Of a DNA stretch of 10,681 bases, positions 6,893 to 10,681 are shown piece by piece; within the stretch, counting starts at the first letter, position 1; each line of letters opens with the position of its first letter. The position numbers were made by a program, and so were the translations under genes. The notes beneath the pieces are model-generated. The model saw only the letters and a list, made by a program, of their open reading frames with translations. It ran no database searches and was not told the origin of the DNA. Source of the stretch: Spirochaetia bacterium (GTDB lineage Bacteria > Spirochaetota > Spirochaetia > Sphaerochaetales > Sphaerochaetaceae). The stretch is taken from contig SABI01000069.1 in the NCBI GenBank assembly GCA_009929055.1, positions 1 through 10,681 on the forward strand. Reading direction: 5' to 3'.

Positions 6893-7031
6893 TACATTCC
6901 ATACATATAACCGTTGCTTTTTGGAGAACAGTAAAATGTTCTCCAATAAGTATTCCATAGACTATACTTCCTATTGAGAAAGACAAGAGTAATAGGGGGA
7001 TAATCATCCATCTTTTTGTTTTACTTAACAT
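6879..7031 (-). CDS. CD1871A-like small membrane protein with CXXC motif (50 aa)
   Basis: This short gene is easily missed. ATG 7031-7029 opens a 50-residue frame ending with TAG at 6881-6879. It overlaps the end of the thioredoxin gene by 11 bases and the start of the polyferredoxin frame. The product begins MLSKTKRW, has one membrane helix (about residues 8-29, MIIPLLLLSFSIGSIVYGIL), and ends KATVICMECIGLG. That layout, a single helix followed by a C-terminal CxEC-IGxG tail, is what I recall for the CD1871A family of CXXC-containing peptides, which are found beside 4Fe-4S and thioredoxin genes. Positive residues (Lys4, Lys6, Arg7) precede the helix, so the CXXC end probably faces outside. 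Role inferred: thiol carrier between polyferredoxin and the exported thioredoxin. Translation is probably coupled to the upstream gene because no clear ribosome site is seen. Confidence 0.8.
   Translation of the reverse strand: MLSKTKRWMIIPLLLLSFSIGSIVYGILIGEHFTVLQKATVICMECIGLG
6921..6946 (-). repeat. Perfect 10-bp inverted repeat (stem-loop) inside the CXXC gene
   Basis: On the plus strand TTGGAGAACA (6921-6930) and TGTTCTCCAA (6937-6946) are exact reverse complements around a 6-base loop. In the minus-strand transcript the hairpin ends 28 bases before the proposed TTG start of the polyferredoxin. No T-run follows it in either direction, so it is not an intrinsic terminator. It could set mRNA processing or relative translation of the two genes, or be a protein site. 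Confidence 0.7.
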
Positions 7032-7629
7032 ATTCGCTTATCATCTTATCTATAATCTTACGCCAATCTTCTTCACTTTGGCTACCTAAATATTCTTCTC
7101 CAAGAACTTTTCCATTTTTATCAACAAAAAAGGTGGTAGGGATTACTTGTACGTTCTTTAGATAAAGATCAATGAGCTCTTTAGATTGCAATATATGAGG
7201 ATAATCAGCTTTCGTATAGGCAATAATCTCCATTGCAGTGCCAAGTTTTTCCATGAAGATTTTTTGATCACTATGGTACACGTCAACTACAATACCCATT
7301 ATTTGAACCCCTTTCTCTTTATATTCTCGACTAAGGGTTCCAAGACCTGGCATTTCAGTAATACAAGGCCTGCAGTATGTCCCCCATACGTTAACCATTG
7401 TAAGGTCATAGGGGGCAAAGATCTCTTCACTTACATCCTCTCCATACAAATTAATTGACCAAAAAGGGGCGAGTACTACATCTTGTGAATCTTTTTGAAT
7501 TTGGGTAGTAGATTCAGCTACTGGTGCAGAAGCCTCTGGTGTGACTTCTTTTTTTCCACCAGCAGAGATTGCACTAGTTGAAAAGAGAAGTATGATAAGC
7601 ATAATAATGTATGCATGAAACTTTTTCAT
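7021..7629 (-). CDS. Exported TlpA/ResA-like thioredoxin
   Basis: The 202-residue product begins MKKFHAYIIMLIILL, a signal peptide probably cleaved after SAISA (residue 23), leaving GGKKEV and an Ala/Ser/Thr-rich linker to about residue 50. The thioredoxin fold follows: VNVWGTYCRPC (79-89) with active-site Cys86-Arg-Pro-Cys89, then GIVVDVYHSD, and the cis-proline loop VIPTTFFVDKNGK (162-174, Pro164). It should act as a membrane-side or periplasmic thiol-disulfide oxidoreductase that must be kept reduced. The frame extends to ATG 7674, but there AGAGG sits one base from the ATG. ATG 7629 has AGAGG with 9-base spacing and starts a clean signal peptide. No lipobox Cys is present, so any membrane anchor would be an uncleaved signal. 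It overlaps the CXXC gene by 11 bases and follows the transporter by 55 bases. Confidence 0.9.
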   Translation of the reverse strand: MKKFHAYIIMLIILLFSTSAISAGGKKEVTPEASAPVAESTTQIQKDSQDVVLAPFWSINLYGEDVSEEIFAPYDLTMVNVWGTYCRPCITEMPGLGTLSREYKEKGVQIMGIVVDVYHSDQKIFMEKLGTAMEIIAYTKADYPHILQSKELIDLYLKNVQVIPTTFFVDKNGKVLGEEYLGSQSEEDWRKIIDKMISEYVK

Positions 7630-7684
7630 AATTAAAAACCTCTTATTTTTTGTGATAGAATAAGAATGTATCATACCTCTTGTT

Positions 7685-8626
7685 TCAGCGCAAGGAACTA
7701 TTTTTTATTGGTTTCATTTTTGGTATTGATTTATGTTCACTAATATAGAGACCTAAGATAATTGAAGCAGCACCAATCATTGCGTACATAGTAATTGGTT
7801 CTTTTAAGACAACATATGCAGCAATGAGAGTAACAAGGGGGCTTGCATATATATAGGCACTTGTTTTATAGACTCCTAGATTGTCAACTGCATAATTCCA
7901 GAGAATGAAACATAATGCGCTTGCTCCAACACTCAAGAAAAGGAGTAATAACGTATGTAGGAGGGAGAAGTCAGTAATTGAGATACTCACCTTTTGTTGT
8001 AGTGCAATAGGAAGTAAGGTAATAATCCCATACATCATAATCTTTTTTGTATAGGTGATAATATGATACTTTTTCGTATCAATTCTTTTTAACAAGAGAG
8101 CGTACATTGCCCAGGCAAAAGTTCCAAGGATGGCAAGAAGATCTCCTTCAATAGAAAAACCGGCAAATTCGGCTCCATTAGTGATAACAAGGACTACTCC
8201 TACGAAAGCAACAGCAAACCCATACAGATATTTTATTTTAAATTTTTCACTTTTCAACCAAATGAGTGCCAAGATTGCTGTTGAAATAGGGGCAAGGGAT
8301 ACAAGAATTCCAACATTTGAGGCACTTGTTTTTGTAAGAGCAAATGTCTCTAGAGCATAATAAAGGGTAACACCAGTAAGCCCAGAGAGGAAAAATGTCC
8401 CTTCTTCTTTTAAAGAGAGAGGAACTTTTACTTTATTGTTTTTCTTCCTATACATATCGATGAAAGAAAGGATAATCCATGCTATGACAAACCGTATTAA
8501 CAAAATTTCTATCATAGTAAAAGTTTCTAATAGTATTTTTGAAGCAATAAAGGTCACACCCCAAATGAGAATTGTGATGATTGCTCCGATGTGACTTAAA
8601 ACTGTAGGGGTAGATAGGGTAGACAC
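7685..8626 (-). CDS. EamA/DMT family transporter
   Basis: This 313-residue inner-membrane protein has about ten hydrophobic helices arranged as two EamA repeats. The first repeat begins IGAIITILIWGVTFIASKIL and holds LLIRFVIAWIIL, then YYALETFALTKTSASNVGIL and LAPISTAILALIWLKSE, the classic end of an EamA half. The second begins GDLLAILGTFAWAMYALLLK and ends YIYASPLVTLIAAYVVLKEP with GAASIILGLYIS, plus a basic C-terminal tail. Members export or import small metabolites such as amino acids; the substrate cannot be told here. The frame can be extended to TTG 8653, but GTG 8626 has AAGGAA at 8639-8634 with proper spacing and is preferred. It is first in the minus-strand block, divergent from groL. 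Whether it shares a transcript with tlpA (55-base gap, no terminator) is likely but unproven. Confidence 0.9.
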   Translation of the reverse strand: MSTLSTPTVLSHIGAIITILIWGVTFIASKILLETFTMIEILLIRFVIAWIILSFIDMYRKKNNKVKVPLSLKEEGTFFLSGLTGVTLYYALETFALTKTSASNVGILVSLAPISTAILALIWLKSEKFKIKYLYGFAVAFVGVVLVITNGAEFAGFSIEGDLLAILGTFAWAMYALLLKRIDTKKYHIITYTKKIMMYGIITLLPIALQQKVSISITDFSLLHTLLLLFLSVGASALCFILWNYAVDNLGVYKTSAYIYASPLVTLIAAYVVLKEPITMYAMIGAASIILGLYISEHKSIPKMKPIKNSSLR

Positions 8627-8694
8627 AAATATATTCCTTATAGGTAATATCAAGATGAAAATGTGGTGTTACTTGAACACATAGAGAACTTTTA

Positions 8695-8722
8695 TTGAGA
8701 TATACTCTATGCGTTTTATGAA
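8695..8722 (+). promoter_or_regulatory. Possible groL promoter
   Basis: TTGAGA (8695-8700, 5 of 6 to the -35 consensus) and TATGAA (8717-8722, 4 of 6 to the -10) are 16 bases apart. A start here would give a leader of about 160 bases. No CIRCE element (TTAGCACTC-N9-GAGTGCTAA) and no clear heat-shock sigma site is present between 8627 and 8890. That interval also holds a perfect 12-bp palindrome at 8744-8755 and a spaced inverted repeat ATCTAA/TTAGAT (8785-8790, 8806-8811). Confidence 0.3.
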
Positions 8723-8890
8723 AAATAGTAAAGAATGAGGGTAAATAAGCTTATTAGAAAAAAATATTAGAAATAATGTTGCTCATCTAAAATTTTATTT
8801 GTATGTTAGATATCGGTGATACACATATTTTCACAAAACCTGGAAACAGGGGATTAAAAAAAGTATTAAATAATAGAAGCGAGGAATACT

Positions 8891-10528
8891 ATGGCAAAAC
8901 AGCTGCAGTTTAATGAAGAAGCAAGAAGATCTTTGGTTATTGGGGTAGAAAAACTCTCTCAGGCAGTCAAAGTAACACTTGGACCAAAAGGAAGAAACGT
9001 TCTCATCGACAAAAAGTTTGGAGCTCCAACAGTTACCAAAGATGGAGTTTCAGTTGCTCGAGAAATTGAATTAGAGGATCCCTTTGAAAACATGGGAGCT
9101 CAATTACTCAAAGAAGTTGCAACAAAAACGAATGATGTTGCTGGAGACGGAACTACAACTGCTACCGTCCTTGCATACTCTATTATCAAAGAGGGGATGA
9201 AAAGTGTTGCTGCAGGAATCAATCCAATGGGAATTAGACGTGGTATTGATAAAGCAGTAGAAGATACAATCAAAGAACTCAAAAAACATGCCCGAATGAT
9301 TAAAGACAAGGAAGAGTTAGCACAAGTAGCTACTATCAGCGCAAACAACGACAGAGAGATTGGTGATGAAATCGCTAATGCTATGGAAAAAGTTGGTAAA
9401 GATGGTGTTATTACCGTAGAAGAATCAAAAACTATTGAAACTACTACAGACTTTGTAGAAGGGATGCAATTTGATAGAGGATACCTCTCCCCATATTTCG
9501 CAACAAACCGTGATACAATGGTCTCTATCCTTGAAGATCCCTATATCCTCATCTTTGACAAGAAGATTTCTAATATGAAAGATCTTCTTCCAATCTTAGA
9601 AAAAGTTGCTCAATCAGGAAAACCTATCCTTATTATAGCAGAAGATGTTGATGGTGAAGCTCTTGCTACCCTCATTGTTAACACAATTAGAGGAACCCTT
9701 AATGCTGTTGCAGTAAAAGCTCCAGGATTTGGTGATAGAAGAAAAGCTATGCTTGAAGATATTGCTATCTTAACAGGTGGAGAAGTTATTAGTGAAGAAA
9801 TTGGCTTAAAGTTAGAAAACACTGATATTACTCAGCTTGGAAGGGCAAAAACTGTAAAAGTTGAAAAAGATAACACTACTATCATTAATGGTGCTGGTAA
9901 ACAAAGCGACATTAAAGACAGAATTAGCCAAATAAAAGTACAAATTCAAGATACTTCTAGTGACTACGATAAAGAAAAACTTCAAGAAAGACTTGCTAAA
10001 TTAGCAGGTGGAGTTGCAGTTATTAACGTAGGTGCTGCTACAGAAGTTGAATTAAAAGAGAAAAAACACAGAGTAGAAGATGCCCTTTCAGCAACTCGTG
10101 CAGCTATTGAAGAGGGAGTAATCGCCGGTGGTGGTGTTGCTCTTATTCAAGCAGTTAAAGCACTTGATGCAAAAAATCTCTCTTCACTACCAGAAGAAGA
10201 AGTTGTTGGGTATAAAATTGTTCGTCGTGCTTTAGAGGAACCAATTAGACAAATTGCAGAAAATGCAGGTCTTGATGGCTCTATCATTGCAGAAAGAGCA
10301 AAGCATGAAAAACCTGAAATTGGCTATGATGCAGCTAAGATGGAATGGGTAAATATGTTCGACTCAGGTATTACTGATCCTGCGAAAGTAACACGAAGTG
10401 CCCTTCAAAATGCAGCATCAATTGCATCGCTGATTTTAACAACAGAATGTGCGATTACAGACCTTCCATCAAATGAACCAGCAGCAGCGCCTGGCGGTGG
10501 TATGGGTGGTATGGGCGGAATGATGTAA
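8891..10528 (+). CDS. groL: Chaperonin GroEL (Hsp60)
   Basis: This is a full-length 545-residue GroEL, the ATP-driven 14-subunit folding chamber of the cytoplasm. Seen in order: VTLGPKGRNVLID (28-40), TVTKDGVSVA (47-56), the nucleotide-binding NDVAGDGTTTATVLA (81-95), the apical domain with KISNMKDLLPILE and KAPGFGDRRKAML, then GGVAVINVGAATEVELKEKK and AAIEEGVIAGGGVAL. The C-terminal tail is GGGMGGMGGMM, the Gly/Met repeat of the chamber floor. The ATG has GAGGA at 8881-8885, 5 bases away. No groES precedes it; in Treponema pallidum and Borrelia groES and groEL are also unlinked, which fits a spirochaete. It is monocistronic, closed by a strong terminator. Codon use and sequence look ordinary for a native housekeeping gene. 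Confidence 0.98.
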   Translation: MAKQLQFNEEARRSLVIGVEKLSQAVKVTLGPKGRNVLIDKKFGAPTVTKDGVSVAREIELEDPFENMGAQLLKEVATKTNDVAGDGTTTATVLAYSIIKEGMKSVAAGINPMGIRRGIDKAVEDTIKELKKHARMIKDKEELAQVATISANNDREIGDEIANAMEKVGKDGVITVEESKTIETTTDFVEGMQFDRGYLSPYFATNRDTMVSILEDPYILIFDKKISNMKDLLPILEKVAQSGKPILIIAEDVDGEALATLIVNTIRGTLNAVAVKAPGFGDRRKAMLEDIAILTGGEVISEEIGLKLENTDITQLGRAKTVKVEKDNTTIINGAGKQSDIKDRISQIKVQIQDTSSDYDKEKLQERLAKLAGGVAVINVGAATEVELKEKKHRVEDALSATRAAIEEGVIAGGGVALIQAVKALDAKNLSSLPEEEVVGYKIVRRALEEPIRQIAENAGLDGSIIAERAKHEKPEIGYDAAKMEWVNMFDSGITDPAKVTRSALQNAASIASLILTTECAITDLPSNEPAAAPGGGMGGMGGMM

Positions 10529-10557
10529 TAGTCACTCCCATACGTGAATTATCTAAT

Positions 10558-10591
10558 AACGGTGGAACCTCATCTTAGGTCCACCGTTTTT
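10558..10591 (+). terminator. Rho-independent terminator of groL
   Basis: AACGGTGG (10558-10565), a bulged A, and ACCT (10567-10570) pair with AGGT (10577-10580) and CCACCGTT (10581-10588) around the loop CATCTT. This makes 12 base pairs, running into five T residues (10587-10591). It lies 29 bases after the groL stop. The probable intron starts directly behind it. Confidence 0.92.
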
Positions 10592-10592
10592 G

Positions 10593-10681
10593 GTTTGCCC
10601 TGCATGGGTAATAACTAGACGATGAAAGTTCGTTACAGGTAGCAATCACAAGTATCTGTTAGCTAAAGACAAGAGCGTAAC
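10593..10681 (+). mobile_element. 5' end of a group II intron (truncated by window edge)
   Basis: The segment matches, from memory, the conserved start of a large family of bacterial group II introns: GCCC-x-GCATGGGT, then CTAG, then a hairpin around TGAAAGT, then CTGTTAGC-x-AAAG-x-CAAG. Here CCC (10598-10600) faces GGG (10606-10608). ACGA (10619-10622) pairs with TCGT (10630-10633) around TGAAAGT, where the family usually has GGG/CCC. The pairing is kept although the bases differ, which supports a real RNA fold. CTGTTAGC is at 10656-10663. The first bases GTTTG are close to the usual GTGYG intron start. No protein frame is open here; the reverse transcriptase would lie to the right. Confidence 0.62.

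Noticed and set aside
6893..6958. ATG 6958 as the polyferredoxin start
   Set aside because: It has a possible AGGAAG site, but the extra codons overlap the CXXC gene in another frame and a perfect stem-loop, and do not look like the family N-terminus. Not fully excluded.
8839..8850. CCTG-GAAA-CAGG mini-hairpin before groL
   Set aside because: A GNRA-type loop but only 4 bp of stem, easily chance; no further pairing to suggest a riboswitch.
9100..9822. Minus-strand open frames inside groL
   Set aside because: They are antisense shadows of a highly conserved coding gene, with no ribosome sites and low-complexity products.
10622..10642. Short ATGAAAGTTCGTTACAGG frame at the right edge as a gene start
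   Set aside because: It stops after six codons and lies in the conserved RNA pattern of the group II intron.

Overview
The window is AT-rich bacterial DNA with dense, short-spaced genes on both strands. A spirochaete (Treponema/Sphaerochaeta-like, probably an anaerobe) is my best guess, not a proof. Supporting points are a groL gene standing alone without groES, a small single-RRM RNA-binding protein, and an exported thioredoxin whose mature end begins GGKKE, a start often seen in exported spirochaete proteins. Nothing points to a plasmid or prophage. The only mobile DNA is a probable group II intron beginning at the right edge.

Layout, left to right. (1) The N-terminal half of argR runs off the left edge on the minus strand; two ARG-box-like sites lie just upstream of it. 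(2) lemA and a DUF2207 membrane protein form a plus-strand pair overlapping by 32 bases. (3) A minus-strand RRM protein faces them, with its own terminator and a promoter buried in a perfect palindrome. (4) A plus-strand pair joined by an ATGA overlap encodes a VTE5/SEC59-type polyprenol kinase and a DUF92/VTE6-type protein, probably consecutive steps of isoprenoid alcohol phosphorylation. (5) A glycerate kinase follows, its 3' end overlapping the convergent gene on the other strand. (6) A minus-strand block at 8626-5981 reads EamA transporter, TlpA-like thioredoxin, a 50-residue CXXC membrane protein, and a membrane polyferredoxin. (7) groL follows on the plus strand with a strong terminator. 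(8) The last 89 bases match the conserved 5' domain of a bacterial group II intron placed directly behind that terminator.

The most interesting part is the thioredoxin / CXXC peptide / polyferredoxin cassette. The 50-residue gene (7031-6879) overlaps both neighbours and is easily missed. The three proteins look like a relay moving electrons from cytoplasmic iron-sulfur clusters across the membrane to an exported thioredoxin. No CcdA or DsbD is present here. A perfect 10-bp stem-loop lies inside the small gene, just before the likely start of the polyferredoxin. Second in interest are the coupled VTE5/VTE6-like pair in an apparently non-photosynthetic organism and the intron edge.

No tRNA, rRNA, CRISPR array, insertion sequence or replication origin was seen.
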